A stretch of 64,000 nucleotides of DNA from Cycas panzhihuaensis (lineage: Eukaryota > Cycadophyta): NCBI GenBank assembly GCA_023213395.1, contig CM041465.1, forward strand, positions 169,143,741 to 169,207,740, given 5' to 3'. Position numbers and translations under genes: made by a program. The notes beneath the pieces were generated by a model. The model saw only the letters and a list, made by a program, of their open reading frames with translations, did not search any database and had not been told where the DNA came from. Numbering within the stretch: the stretch's first letter is position 1; each line of letters begins with the position of its first letter. Positions 22,891 through 35,499 of the stretch are shown piece after piece.

Positions 22891-24120
22891 TTATCTATAG
22901 AACCATTTAAGATACTAACCATTAATTAACTTTTCAAATTTAAGGCCCTCCAACATGGCAATTCTATAGGCATCATTGTTAATGCTCTATATGACCATCA
23001 AAGGGCCTACCCACTTAGGGAAAATTTTGGAGAGACGATCATGTAAGTATTCTAATTTGAGGACTTCGTCCCCAAGGCTTAAAGGGTGCAGCCATAGATG
23101 TTTATCATGCATCTTATACACTTAAGATTTGGATGCCAAATTGGCTTGGTACATAGCCAAGCATATTTCATCTAGAGCTTCAAGGTCAAGGGGATGAGCT
23201 TAATGCAGACATTCCTCATTGGTGAACTCCTTAAGGGAGATCTTTAAGGATGGGATTTCAACCTTGAGGGAAATTACTACCTCAGACCTATAGACTAGGA
23301 AAATGAGGTCATCCCTATAGCTATTTGAATTGAAATATAGTAAGCCCATAAAGTTGAATATAGCTAACAATGCCAATCGTGTTAGGATCGAGTGATGGTC
23401 TTCTTGAGGATATTAATAAGGGTTTTGTTAAATGCTTTAATTTAGCCATTAGCCTTAGAATATTAAAGGGGTGAAGTTTTATGATAAATTCTAAATCACT
23501 CACAAAGCTCGTCCATCTCCTTATTGCAAAATAGGGTTCTATTATCTATGATAAGGACATCGGGGACCCTGAAATAACAAATGATATGTTGGTATATGAA
23601 GGTAGCAATAGTTTTACCCATCGTGAAAGATAAAGAAATGGCTTTGACCTATTAGGTAAAATATTTCGTGGTGGTTACAATGAATTTGTGTTGGGCCAAA
23701 GATGAAGGGTTGATAGCCTTAATGAAGTATAGGGCCCATTGGGAGAAAGGCCATGGTGAGACAGTTGCATGCAATACCTCAGACAGTTATCAAATTATGT
23801 TGGCATGCTCTTGGCACCTATGGCTATGATGGGCATATGCATGGGCATCTCTAAATAATATTGGCTAATAAAAACCCATACGTAGTATGCATTAGGCCAT
23901 GGATTAGCCTTCAGAATGACCTTCATAGATGCCATCATGGCATTCATGAAGGATTTGATTAGTCTCCTTAGGATTCACACAATGAAGGAATACTCCATTA
24001 AAAGATCTTTTATACAAAGCATCTTTTATGAGGAAGTATAGATGGGTGGTTGCCCTCACATGCAACTTAACCTTATCGCTAGCATTTATTAGGTATTTTT
24101 ATTGAATTGGATAGTTGACA
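22890..24120 (-). pseudogene. A integrase
   Basis: The HHCC region reads H.CVNPKETNQILHECHDG, then HSHRCQEHANI (about 24,000-23,790). The core begins WALYFIKAINPSS at about 23,745-23,705, where Tyr stands in the place of the first catalytic Asp. VLIIDNRTLF (about 23,560-23,530) holds the second Asp, and the third block reads ANG.IKAFNKTL with Lys in place of the catalytic Glu. The C-terminal KWVGPLMVI..NNDAYRIA..YLKWFYR ends at about 22,890. With two of three catalytic residues lost and many stops, it is inactive. Confidence 0.85.
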
Positions 24121-24129
24121 ATATCACCA

Positions 24130-24740
24130 TACCACTTGTTATTAGCTAATGGATGGGCATTGGTTTGCTAAAAGGCTAGGATGGGCTCATCTAATAAAGA
24201 GTCATCAGTGGGACCACCATGTGTGCTGGGAATTGGAGCATCAGTTAGTTGCTCTGTGATGACCATGCCTTTTTTAGACTTGTGCTTAACTATCTTAAGG
24301 TCATAATCTTGAAGGATGATGGCCCACTTGCCCATCCTTCCTATAAAGCCAGAGCTAGTCATAAGGTATCTTAAAGGATTTAATAGAACTATCACATAGG
24401 TGGTATTACCTAAGAGGCAATGTCAGATCTTAGCAGCATAAACTAATATTAAGCATTCTTTTTCTATCAGGGGATAGTTTAATTTCATCACTACTAAGAT
24501 GCGATTAATGAAATAGATGGCCCTTTCAATTTTGGAGGTATCTTCTTAGGCTAGCATGGCACCTACAAATTCATCGATCATAGAAGTATAAAGTATAAAG
24601 GGATGATTAAAAAGAGGAGGGGCCAAGATCAAAGCCAAAATAAGAGTTTTCTTAAGCTCTTAGAAGGCCTCTTGGGCCCCAAAAGACCAAATAAATGACA
24701 TCCTTTTCTTTAGGAGTTTAGTCAAGGGTTTGGCATTGAT
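24130..24740 (-). pseudogene. A RNase H region
   Basis: The open stretch 24,168-24,395 encodes PLRYLMTSSGFIGRMGKWA, then IILQDYDLKIVKHKSKKGM and a DAPIPS segment. This matches the segment that follows the RNase H core in Tat-like gypsy pol. The upstream part of the domain continues to about 24,740 with stops. Confidence 0.8.
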
Positions 24741-25560
24741 GAGAAAGTCTACCAAGAAACACCTCAAGAAACCCAACTGCCCTAAGAATGACTTATTTAG
24801 CATTGCATCCTTAGGGGTGGAATTTCTATCATGGCTTTAACTTTATCAGGGTCAACTTGGATTCCTTATTTGGAAATAAGGAACCCTACAAGTTTACCAG
24901 TTGTCACCTTGAAAACACACTTTAATGGGTTTAGGCTAGTGTGGTACTTGTGACACCTAGAAAAAATTATTCTAAGGCATGTAGGATGATTGGCCCTTCT
25001 CTGGAAAAGACCCTTTAAGTCATCTATAAAGACCTCAAGAATCTTGTTGACGAGGTCATGAAAGATAAAATACATGGCCCTTTGTTAAGTGGTTCTATCA
25101 TTCTTCAAGCCAAATGGCATGGATTTATAAGCAAAGGTCCCCCAAGAGGTGGTAAAAGTCATCTTATGATGGTCCTTGAGAGATATATGAATTTAGTTAT
25201 AGATAGAGAAGCCATCCATTAAAGACATTACTTCAAAACTAGTGGTTCAATCAATAATTTGATCAATGAAAGGTAGGGAAAAGTTGTCCTTAAGACATGC
25301 ATTGTTAATGTCCCTAAAGTCAACACAACCTCTTATGATTCCATTCTTTTTAGCGACAAGAATAATGTTGGAGACCCGTTTAGTAAAATCGAGGGAAGTG
25401 ATTAGACCTACATTGAGCATCTTCTCAACATCCATCTAACTCTAGTAGAGAGCTTTAGGTGCAAGGGGCATTGTTTTTGTTTAATAGGCGAGCACCTGAG
25501 ATTGTGATGAGGTTATGGATGACAATGTTAAGGTCAATGCCCTTTATGTCAGAATAGTCC
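24740..25560 (-). pseudogene. A reverse transcriptase
   Basis: The open stretch 25,247-25,435 encodes DVEKMLNVGLITSLDFTK, then VAKKNGIIRGCVDFRDINN and DNFSLPFIDQIID, the first RT blocks. The second open stretch, 24,866-25,075, contains the catalytic FIDD at about 25,030-25,019 and continues with HTSLNPLKCVFKV and GKLVGFLIS. Both catalytic aspartates survive. A frameshifted stretch at 25,080-25,245 joins them. Confidence 0.9.
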
Positions 25561-26149
25561 TATGTGAACACATCACAAAACTTACGAAAAAGTTTGGTGT
25601 ACTCTTCCACTTCTTGGGGTGAACATTCTGCTCCCATTTTTAGGACCCTATCAGGGATAAGGATAATATCCTCAGTTTCCCCTACACATAGCACATTCCC
25701 CTCTTTGAAGTGAAAGGGGGCTTGATCCAGAGAAGGTTCAGGTGAAAGGGAAACTTACTTGGGTCCAACCAATGGAGAACTTATTACTAGGCACTTTTAA
25801 AAACTAAGATTATGATGTCTAAAAGGAAAACTGGGTGAAATCTTAGTTAGATGTTCTAACAGGGGCTTTGTCATTCTCAAAGTAATCTACCCCATTAATA
25901 GTCTTGCTTGCAATGTGTTACAGAGGCCTAGGAGTCCTAAAGGAGGGACCCAAAAGAGAGGGACAGTCCCCATGGGACACTTCCCTAGAGGTTCAAGAAA
26001 CAAGAGCAACATATTACAAAGGGGGCTCATGGCCCTCGGCATTTGACTCGAGGTCATACATGACGGCCAAGTAGTCATAGTTACCTATGCAAATAGGAGC
26101 AAACCTAACCAGATTAGTTTCAAGGTGAGATGGCGGTCCATCCTAGTAG

Positions 26150-26950
26150 GAGTTGGATCCCTTAAAGAGATTTTCAAAAGAGGGAAGAGGCTCATCAAGG
26201 TCACTATCTCTAGTATTGAAGATAGCCTAATAAGTTGGAGGAGAGGTACAAGAAGGAGGAAGCTTACAAGTGACAACCTTAACTTATCCCTCATGAACAA
26301 ATTTAAGTTGCCCCCATTATGAGGAGCAAATGGCTCCTATTTGGTCAATCCATGGCCAACCTAATAGGAGCTTGTAATTGGCATCAATGTCAACAATGAT
26401 GATGTCTACCTAGATGGTCTTTCCCTCTAAGATAAGCAAGAGAGTGACTATCCCTAAGGGAGACTTCTCTCTCTTGCCATGCCCCTATCATTTCTATGGA
26501 ATGGGTTCAAGAATCTTTATGCCTAACTTCTCTATCATCCACATAGGTATAAGATTGACAAAGGAGCCATTGTCTATGATAGTCCTCTTTAAGGTGAAAT
26601 TAGGGATATCGATGGCTATGGTGACTAGGTAATGCTAATGGCATTCCCATTCACTAGGGGATGGGAGGTCTCTAGGATCAAACAAAATGGTGGGAGGTCC
26701 ATAAGAGGTAGTGCATATAGTATGGATGGGAGTATCTCATTGACCAAGAGCCTCTTAGAAAAGGACATATTGCATGGGGCAATTATGTAAGGCATCCATC
26801 ATGGACACACCTACAGACACTAAATGTAACTCTTTGATAATACAGAAGGTCTTCCCCTTTCCTATGGGTTGGAGAAGTTCCCTTCTAAAGTCATAACGCC
26901 CAGGGCACACATGAATGGTCTTTGTAACCGCCAAAATCTCTATTAGAAGA
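26150..26950 (-). pseudogene. A aspartic protease
   Basis: On the minus strand IDIPNFTLKRTIIDNGSFVN (about 26,625-26,565) holds the active-site loop as D-N-G-S, where D-T/S-G-S is usual. It is followed by LIPMWMIEKLGI and, after a frameshift, GKREKSPLGIVTL and a VDIIIVDIDANYKLLLG..W segment ending near 26,330. Element D has the same DNGS at the same place, so Asn may be a family trait rather than decay. Confidence 0.75.
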
Positions 26951-26954
26951 GTAT

Positions 26955-29366
26955 CTATAGGGAGTTATTGAGAAGAGGAGGCTTTGCCAGCCTCTTTGGC
27001 AGATTGAGACCAGATGACCAGGCACATGGGGGTGATCTTAAGTAACTAGATAACCTTCCTCTCCTTATTCTTAAAATAAGAAGAGGAGAGATAATGAGAT
27101 GTAGGACTAAAAGGAGGAGAAGAATCAGTAGGGTCTTTGCCCTTCTCCTGATCCAAGTAGGAGGAGGAGTTTGCCTCTTGTTCCTCGCTCTCCTACTCTG
27201 AGGAGAGTGATCCTTCTCCTCATGGTTGGGAAACAAATCACAGTGAACATGTTGCTCCAAATTTGTCTTGGAAGCACCCTATGAAGGAGTCTCATTGAAT
27301 GGGACAAGTTTGGGTGGGAACACTCACCATGAATGGAACAATGCTTATTTTCAGGAGGAGGTCATGTCCTTTTCCTTTGAGAAGTAGTGCTACCATTTGT
27401 TGGTGAGATGGTCTTGGAAGTTTGATGGACAGGACATTGGGGTTTAGGGGAGGTTTAAGATGGTTGCAATTTAAGATCTTTGACCATTCACTCAAAGGAG
27501 TGAATGGAAAATGTAAGGGTATCTAGGGTCTTGTCGGTGGTGCTGACAAGAGTCCTAGAGGTTAGTTGTTACTCCTTTTGGTCATGTAAGGGAGGGGGTA
27601 CCTCACAATGTTGCGATTGCCTAGGAAGTTTCTTGAGACTCGTTTGAATATCAATAGCTTCCAACGCCAAGTACTTAGCTATGGAAGAATCATAAGAGGT
27701 CACTCATATTTTTAGGACCTTAACATGCACTTTAGGGTACAATGCATTAACAAAGAGATATTGCTTCAAATCTTAAGGCAACATGGCCTTAGAAGAGTGA
27801 AGGAGGTCATGGAATTGTCACATGAAGTTATAGTTAAGCTTCTTAAGGCCTTGCTTAAGTAAGAGTAAGGCTTTAACCCTACTCTCAAAAGGTCAAGCGA
27901 CATCAAAATAGTTGATGAATTCATCAACCAATTATTGAAAGGTTAAGATAAAGTGGCAAGGGAGACGATAAAATAATTTAAGGGCATCTCCTTAGAGGGG
28001 TCTAGGGAAAAGCTTCATTAGGATATGGTCATAGGCCTAATAGTCTATGTAGTCCATGCAAAATGCCCTAACATGCTCTATTAGGGCATGGGAAGAGGTG
28101 CCATCAAACTTGGGCACCTTGGGAGAATGAGGTAATAATTTGGTCTTTAATGCCTCAACAGAAAGAGGGGTAGAATGATAATCAATAAAGGGATGAGTCC
28201 ATGGTTAGATCATCAGGTCAACTAAGGTGTAAGAAGAAGTAGCATAAGGATGCTCACCCCTCACATGAGGTGAATAAGGGGTGGCACTATAAGGGAGATA
28301 CCCTTATTGGCAAAGGACATAATAAGAGGGAGGGTATGCTACCCCTACTAATAAACAAGGATACATTGCCCTTAATTGGGGATATGTTAGTTGAGGAGGT
28401 GGGTGAAAGTGCCTCATCCCACCTCAAGTACATGTCATGTAAGAGGGTAAAGGTTGAGGACATACACTTGTAGGGGTGGATGGGTGAATACAAGAAGAAG
28501 AGCCTACATGAGGCATAGAGCATGGTTAATGCGATGGTGGGTGAGGGATAGGGTCCTTCCTATATGGTCCTAGAAGAGGTGGGGAAACCCCATTGGGATG
28601 AAGGGGATCAACTATATATATGGGAGAGGGGTTTGACCCCCCCATACCCCTAGGGTTGAGATGTGTACCCTAAAGGAGTAAAGAGTGAAGCATCCATGAT
28701 TTGTGGCTATGGATGGATGAAAGCCATGCCTCCTTACCCTGGATGGTACAGACGAGGGGGCATGATTGAGGGAAAGGAAGGAGTTGGTGTGGTAATGGGT
28801 TATGGCATGTTAGTTAGAAGTGAGTGTACACTCACCCCTACTTGGAGGGTTTACGTATCTGAAGAGACTAGTTATTTAGGAGGAGTACATATAGGAACAT
28901 GGCCCCTAGACACCACTTTTTGAAGGGTAGAAAAAGTGGAAGGAAGGGATGAAGAAGGGGTAGAAATAGAATATGGGGGTATTGAAGTTTAAAAGAACCT
29001 TTACAACCACTTGGGGGGTGGTTGCACAGTTATAACTTTGAAGTACTCCCTTAGGGCATCGACCATGTCCCCAAGAGGAGTATAAGGCTAATCACCAAAG
29101 GTAGAGGCCTCTCCTTGATTATTAAAATGGGATGGTTAAGATGTGAGGACCATTTCAGGGTATGCAGCAGGATCCCTAGATTGGGAACTCCCTATGACAT
29201 ACATAGGGAGGGGTTGAGGGTCGTGATAACCTTCAACTAACTTAGGATGGTAATAGGTATGATCCTCGCCAACTTGGTTGGGATCATAATGGGAGGAAGG
29301 GGCCTTAGTATGAGGCCAATTTGATGCACAAGGGTCATAAGCCCAATTAAGAGGGTAGATTTCCAT
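26955..29366 (-). pseudogene. A gag
   Basis: Gag starts at 29,366 with MEIYPLNWAYDPCASNWPH, followed by a Tyr/Pro/His-rich region down to about 28,160. The Gag core domain lies at about 28,120-27,700: KVPKFDGTSSHALIEHVRAF, then KLFPRPL.GDALKLFYRLP and QLVDEFINYF, then LLKQGLKKLNYNFM.QFHDLL. A basic, Lys/Arg-rich linker follows towards the protease. No zinc knuckle is evident. Stops interrupt it throughout. Confidence 0.8.
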
Positions 29367-29650
29367 TGGTACCTCTTAATCAAATGAAGGGATTGGTAAA
29401 TAAGTGATCTCTACTTCAATGGGAGGTAGACCACATAGGCAATGTAAAAATCATTGCATCCACAGGCAAACTTAACCACTTAAAGAAGTAGATGGAGACA
29501 AGAAAGAAGAAGGTAATAAGAGATCTATAAAAGACACCCTAATAAACCCTATGTAAAGAAAAAAGGTACACAAGAAAATGAAAGGGAAACTAAGGCATCC
29601 TAACTGGCATCCCCAGTATGATCACTATTGAGATCGGTTCCATCAAGGAT

Positions 29651-31941
29651 GCCTAAGATAAGTTATACCTAAAGGGGCTAGGCCTAGGGTGTAAGACCTA
29701 GAGGGAGGCATAAAGGGATCTTAAGTAGCCCACGTAGGGTGCTCATACACCTTGGGGTTATAGATTTAGAACATATGGGTACTATCCTTCTCCTTGCAAC
29801 TAGGGTTTTGAGAGGAAAAGGAATAAAGGTATGGTATGGTGATGTACCCTTCCCTTTCGCACCACAGTTGGATAAGTTCCCTTTGAGAGGGACTAACTTG
29901 GTATGGAAGAAGAAATGAAGGGGTCAAGTGGGGTGAGTCCACTTGGTTGAATCATAAGTGTAGGGTTTTGGTATGAAACCAAATAAGATAAGTGCAACTA
30001 AAAGGGGAGATGGCAAAGAGGTTATGGGAATAAATGAGAGTAGAATCAGATAAAGTAAAAAAAAAAAAAGCAAAATATGGTCCTCACTCTCATTCACTTT
30101 CACTCTCTTTATTCCTTTATATTCTTACTATGAAACAAAACTCCAATATAATATAATTAAAAAAGTGATAAAAGGGGAGTAAGATAAGGAGTTCCTTTTG
30201 TGTATAATGCTACTCTACTATAAACTCTTTCTTGTAACCAAAAAGAGAAAACAAACTCCCTTATAATAAATAAACCCTAATCATTAACCTACATCCTTGC
30301 ATTCCCTTATTTGGTCATTTTATGTGTAAAAGAAATAACAAGATAAGGGGGAGAGGAATTCTTGTAGTGGAGAGCCAAGGATAGGAATGTTAACAAAGAG
30401 TGAAATAAATGAAAGGCAAAGAGTAGGGTTTAGAGGATATGCACCCAACCTAATGGTGGTTAACAATGTTTCATATCTCAACCTTCTCTTGGTCTCCTTT
30501 GTCCTCTTTTGGAAACTCCCTTGTTATGTGAAGATGTGTTAGGGGCTCCACTTATCCATCTCAAATGAAAGGTAACAAAAGAATGCTAAAAGGAAAGGAA
30601 ATGGAAAGGAGATGAAAGAAGAAGCAACCAAAATGCAACACTTACCATGTTGGGGGTGTCTTCCAACTCTAAACCCTAGGATTTATGTAAGAGGGATTAT
30701 TGCCTTTCTTGTTTCTTCGAGTAAATATTCAAGAAAGAAAGATATTGCAACAATCCTCCAAAATCTACCTTATGCAAGTAAACCAATATAATCATAAAGC
30801 ATCTATATGTATATATTAACTATCAAAATAGCAACAACATCAATATGAAGTAAGAGAGGAGAGGAGTGCCTCATGATGGCATGGCCTTCCTACATGAAAG
30901 GTTTTCCTAGTTGTACTAGGGGAAACCTCTCCATAAAAACCCTGTAAATTTGTAGCAATACAAAAATAAGAAGGAAGGGGAGGATGTAACCTCTAACCCT
31001 AACTTCTATAACTCAAGACACCAACAAAACTACCAAAATCTAATAAGGGTGAGAGGGGCCTCACAAAAAGCCAACCAAGTTGAAGGGGATTGCCCAAGCT
31101 GATGAAGAGAGGTGCAGAACCACTTGTCACTTGATGAGTGGCTCTCCAAAGCTTCCTTATATCCCTTTAGGAAGATCTCCCAAAGTCACTCCTTAATGTT
31201 GAGAAGCATGCAAGTTACATAGAAGATGAATGGAAGTCATGGTAGAATTTTGACAACATTCTAGTATCTTAAGAAGAAAGGAAAATTTCTATTTTCCCTC
31301 AAATGAGAGAGATTTTATAGAAGAAGGCAAGGTGAGGGGTGGTGGTTTCATGCTAGTCTAGGCTGATGTGGCATAGTGGGCCCACCAAACAAGGCAGAAA
31401 AAAAGTCATTTAGCCATTGGAGACACAGTCAGGTCACTAAATAATTATACCGCTGTCAAAGTTATAGTATCATAAATTTGGCTGTGGTACCATAGATTTG
31501 TCTAAGGTACGACTATCTACAGCAAAAATGGCTACGAGATGACAACATAAAGGAAAACTAAAGCCCAAAACCTATCCTAAGGCCACTCTAACTCCCAAAA
31601 ATAGCCTCCAAGGTCTAAAATGGTAGGTGACCAATGGGTGTGAAGGGAAAACAAGGCCAAAAAGATGAGGACAGGGCTAAAAGGTGAGTTGTAGGGCTGT
31701 GGGGAGGCCCCATTTTCTAACTGATCAACTAGTAGGAGGCTCTAAGGCCATCAGACCAGAGTCTTAGTCGTCATCGATAAAAAGGAAAACACAAACAAGT
31801 CAAATGTACAAGCATGCAGTCATATAATAACCAATAAATGCATGTCATAAAAATAATATAAGCAATGTGATGGAGGTGAAGATACATACTTGTATTTACT
31901 TGTATCACCATGTTAATGTTATTCCCAAAAGCTAGGAAATA
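29651..31941 (-). repeat. A 5' LTR
   Basis: It is homologous to 19,973-22,431. The outer end reads TATTTCCTAG on the minus strand, against TGTTTCTAGG in the other copy. The inner end is approximate. It contains an A run at 30,058-30,069 and lacks about 34 bp and about 110 bp found in the partner. Confidence 0.75.
31313..31320 (-). promoter_or_regulatory. TATA-like box in A 5' LTR
   Basis: On the minus strand it reads ctataaaa, conserved with 21,681-21,688. This would be the promoter driving A transcription. Confidence 0.5.
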
Positions 31942-33188
31942 GCTATCAACAAAGATCTAGTTAATCCAATAATATACTTATATATAATTTATAAAAAGGG
32001 GCTAGCTCTGCCATAGGTTTACCTTATTAGTATGTAATCAAAGGGTGTTTCCCTTAGTTTAGCCCTATTGGCAAGATAAGCCGAATGTGTGTTGCCTAGA
32101 AAGAGTGATGCATTAGTGACCAAATCAAATAAGATATGCTAATATCCATGATGAACCTAGATGAGCACAAATGAGACCACCATAGTTCATCTTTATCAGT
32201 GGTTATTTTTATAATGGTCTAAGGTGCTTAGGGGATTTCCCCGATAATGAGATAAGATGGGCATAATAGCCAAAAGTTGGGCTCAAAAGTCAAGTGTTTT
32301 TAACAAATAAAGTAGTGCTTTAAATGCTAAGGGAAAGGACATTGAGTATTAAGGTGGATTGCCATAGTTTGGCTTCATTAGTAACTATCTTTCAGAGGAG
32401 TAGTTGTTTAGGCTCGTCTTGGAGCTAAGATTTTGGTTTTTTATATTTTAGAATTTTTTTATGTTTCTATTATTTTATATTATTTTTAGAATTTTTAGTT
32501 ATTTTATGACTTTTTATATTTTTATGGTTTTATAATTTTTTGGGATTTTAATAGTTTTATATTGTTTTTATAATTTTCTAAGTAATTTTATTAGAAAATG
32601 AAACAAATAAACTAAAAAGTGATAATGAAAAATGGACAAGGATGAAGTTATGGATGTCAAAAGAGTGATACTCCTTAGGAATAATACAACCTAGTCAAAA
32701 TATGCACCAATTGATACAAATATACATAGTAGTTTACCCTTATTTTAAACCATAGGTGGCTATTTAGACTCTTGTCAGAGTAAATAAGAAGTTAATGGCT
32801 TGGTCAAACTTCCAAGGTGGGCTAGAGATGCCAAAGGTTATCACCATAGTTAATCCTCTTTAGTAAATAACCCTTGGAGGTGAGGATAAGAGGGCTTGCC
32901 TCGTAGGCAATCATCTCGATGAAGGGCGCATTAGGTCGAAAGAGGGTTGCTTGCCTGTGGCAAATGCCGCTAGAGAATAAAGATGACCAATTGATCTATT
33001 TTAGTGTTATATTCCCATGGGACATCATGAATGCTAACTACAAAGAACTAAGCTAAGAGTGGCCTAGCTTAGTCAACAAGTACTCATAATTAAGGGCAAC
33101 AAACCTGGTAGACCCATGTAAACTGGGATACTACAAGTTGGGTGTTAGAGTAAATCACAATGGAGCCCTAGTGAATATATAAAGCATC
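31942..33188. other. Unassigned repeat-like DNA between A and P
   Basis: No coding domain is visible. A T-rich patch runs from 32,430 to 32,580. It begins with gctat, the flank of the A 5' LTR. It may be older retrotransposon non-coding DNA. Confidence 0.4.
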
Positions 33189-33529
33189 TATTAAGGCCTC
33201 TATAATAGTAATACATTTATTTATCTACAAAATATTTAACTATATACAACAAGAAAATAAAAGATACACATAGAATATAGATATATAGTATATAGGATTT
33301 ACGTGGGAAAACCCTTTCAAAAAAAAATCCACCACAAAAGATCCTTCTAGATCACATTGATTATTTCACAATGATTTGATACATTCAATACATAAGGACT
33401 CAAGGATTTTATACTCTTCTAAGAAGTGTCACATGACAAGGGTTATGACCCTTTAAATTCATTGCTCACCATTAGTTAAACCACATTAATATTAACTTAG
33501 TGGCTTAACAAACAATTTCTACATTAACA
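33189..33529 (-). repeat. P 3' LTR (left edge approximate)
   Basis: It aligns with 38,972-39,312 from about 33,211 rightwards, for example the shared aataaaagatacacatagaa and ccttctagatcacattgatt. The first 20-odd bases are poorly matched. The right end reads acattaaca. Confidence 0.8.
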
Positions 33530-33540
33530 TTCCCCCCTTA
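33530..33540 (-). other. P polypurine tract
   Basis: On the minus strand taaggggggaa directly precedes the 3' LTR. Confidence 0.8.
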
Positions 33541-33699
33541 ATGTGAATGTGGGAAGCCTGTAACCTGCAATAGTTATGTTATCACAAATGTTAGGACTAT
33601 CATATAGGTTCTTTATCCTTGTTAATATATCTCCCATCAAGGATAACATCAGTGAGTCCTAATCTGCTATGCATCTTTATAAATTGATCTTCAAAAAGT

Positions 33700-34200
33700 A
33701 GCTTGATGAACATGTTCATAAGTTAGAATTCACTCAAATAGTAGTCAACCTACAGCTTCCCTGACTTGATCTATTCATGGATGTAGTGGTGTTAAATCTC
33801 AATATGCTTTGTACATGCGTGAAACTCTAGATTCTTCGACAAATAAATGTTACTTTAATTATTAATAAAGATAATTAAATGTCCCTTGGAAATTCTAAAA
33901 CCCTCCAAGAGACCTTGCAACCATATAGCTTGCTTCATACTAGCACTCAACCCTTGATATTTAGCCTCTATAGAAGATATCACCATTGTTTGTTACTTCT
34001 TCGAATGCCATGAAATAAATCTATTATCTACACCAAATATATACCCAATAGTAGACTTCTAATCATCAGAGTCTCCACCCTAATCAGCATTTGTGTAACC
34101 ATGTAACTTCCTCTCATCACCTCAATGGTATTTGAGACTAAGATTGATTGTCCCCTTTAGGTATTTCAAAATCTACTTTGTTGCAACCTAATGAGGTTCT
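33700..34200 (-). pseudogene. P RNase H
   Basis: On the minus strand GYTNADWGGDSDD at about 34,100-34,060, KSTIGYIFGVDN, FISWHSKK and SSIEAKYQGLS (about 33,990-33,955) match copia RNase H blocks, with stops for Arg and Gln. The C-terminal CTKHIEI..HYIHE at about 33,820-33,775 fits the segment that follows. Confidence 0.8.
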
Positions 34201-35100
34201 TGAGGATTCTACATGTAGCAGGAAACCAATCCAATAGCATAGGAAATATTTGGTCTGGTATGAGTTAAGTAAAGTATACTCCTTACAAAATGTTGATACT
34301 TCATTCCATATATAGAGGGTTTAGCCATATCCTTCTATAATTTTACACCCTTGACATGTAGTGTTGCAACAAGTTTACAATTCTACATCCTAAGTTTCTC
34401 TAGTAAGTTATTAACATACTATGACTACAATAACATGATTTGATCATCCATCTACATGATCTAAATTCCCAAGAAATAGTGAAGTCTCCTAAGGTCTGTT
34501 ATGTTAAAAGAAACTCCTAAATTGGACTTCACTTCTGCTATAGTCTTGCTACAATAACCATCGATGATTAAATCATCCGCATACACTACACAAGTAACTA
34601 TTAAAGTCCCTCTTCTTTTCACATACAAATTTGGGTTGACCTCAAAAATTTTAAGACCTTCATCTTTTAATTTGGCATCCATCTTCTCATACCAAGAACA
34701 CAATGCTTATTTCAGGCCATAGATTGATTTTTTTAGCTAGCACACAAGATGCTCTTGGCTTTCCTTAATGATTCTCAGATGTTGTGACATATATATCTCC
34801 TCCTTTAGATCTCCATTAAGAAATGTGAAATTGACATCCATCTAGTGTAACTCCTAACTATAAGTAGTTGCTGAGGAAATGACCAATTAGACTATCGATA
34901 TTCTAGAGACTAGTGCAAATGTCTACTCATAGTCAATTCCTTCTTTTTATTTGAATCCTCGAGTAACAAATCTAGCCTTGTACTTATCCACTTCTCCATT
35001 AGAGTGGAACTCCATCTTATAGACCCACTTGCATCTAACAAGGTTCTTCATTAGAGGGAGTGGAACCAAATCCCATGTATAATTCTTCATCAATAAACCA
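34200..35100 (-). pseudogene. P reverse transcriptase
   Basis: The open stretch 34,461-34,703 carries the catalytic YADDLI (TAT-GCG-GAT-GAT at 34,583-34,572), preceded by KIFEVNPNLYVKRRG and followed by DLRRLHYFLGI, all copia RT blocks. Upstream, N-terminal blocks can be traced to about 35,100 with stops. Both catalytic Asp are kept. Confidence 0.87.
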
Positions 35101-35499
35101 TACTCTTCCCCCATTATAACTCTCCATCATGGATCTCTTTTTGCCTCATCAAATGAATCAAAATCACTAGAGTTGTTGGTGTTTACTAGCAGAGCTTGAT
35201 TAGCATGTTGACTTCTTATTCTTCTATCATCAACAAGGGTATGCATCGCCATACTAGAATCTTTAAGTCTTGTTTGTCCATAATGGTATAGAAGGACTTA
35301 TTGTTGGAGGTACTTCTTCTCATAGTAGATACTTCTTCTCATGGCAGCTCCTCACTATTACTCGACACACTCGGTCCTACTTTGTCATATATTCCAACAA
35401 CTAGCTCATCATCCCCTTCACTTGATGAATGTGGGGGCAGGAGTAGGAGGGGTAAAAAGGCTCTTCTTATGATTTATAAGCATGATTCATTAATGACTC

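Larger units (their letters stand above)
22432..29650 (-). mobile_element. A: internal region of a Ty3/gypsy element (non-chromovirus, Tat-like)
   Basis: The minus-strand order is gag, protease, RT, RNase H and integrase, bounded by two homologous long LTRs. The integrase ends in a GPLMVI..YLKWFYR tail with no chromodomain. The long Pro/Tyr-rich gag N-terminus and LTRs of about 2.3-2.5 kb suggest the Tat/Ogre side of Ty3/gypsy, which is inference. Right of the 5' LTR the flank begins gctat. The matching duplication is not at the left of the 3' LTR, where B gag follows instead. Confidence 0.85.
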
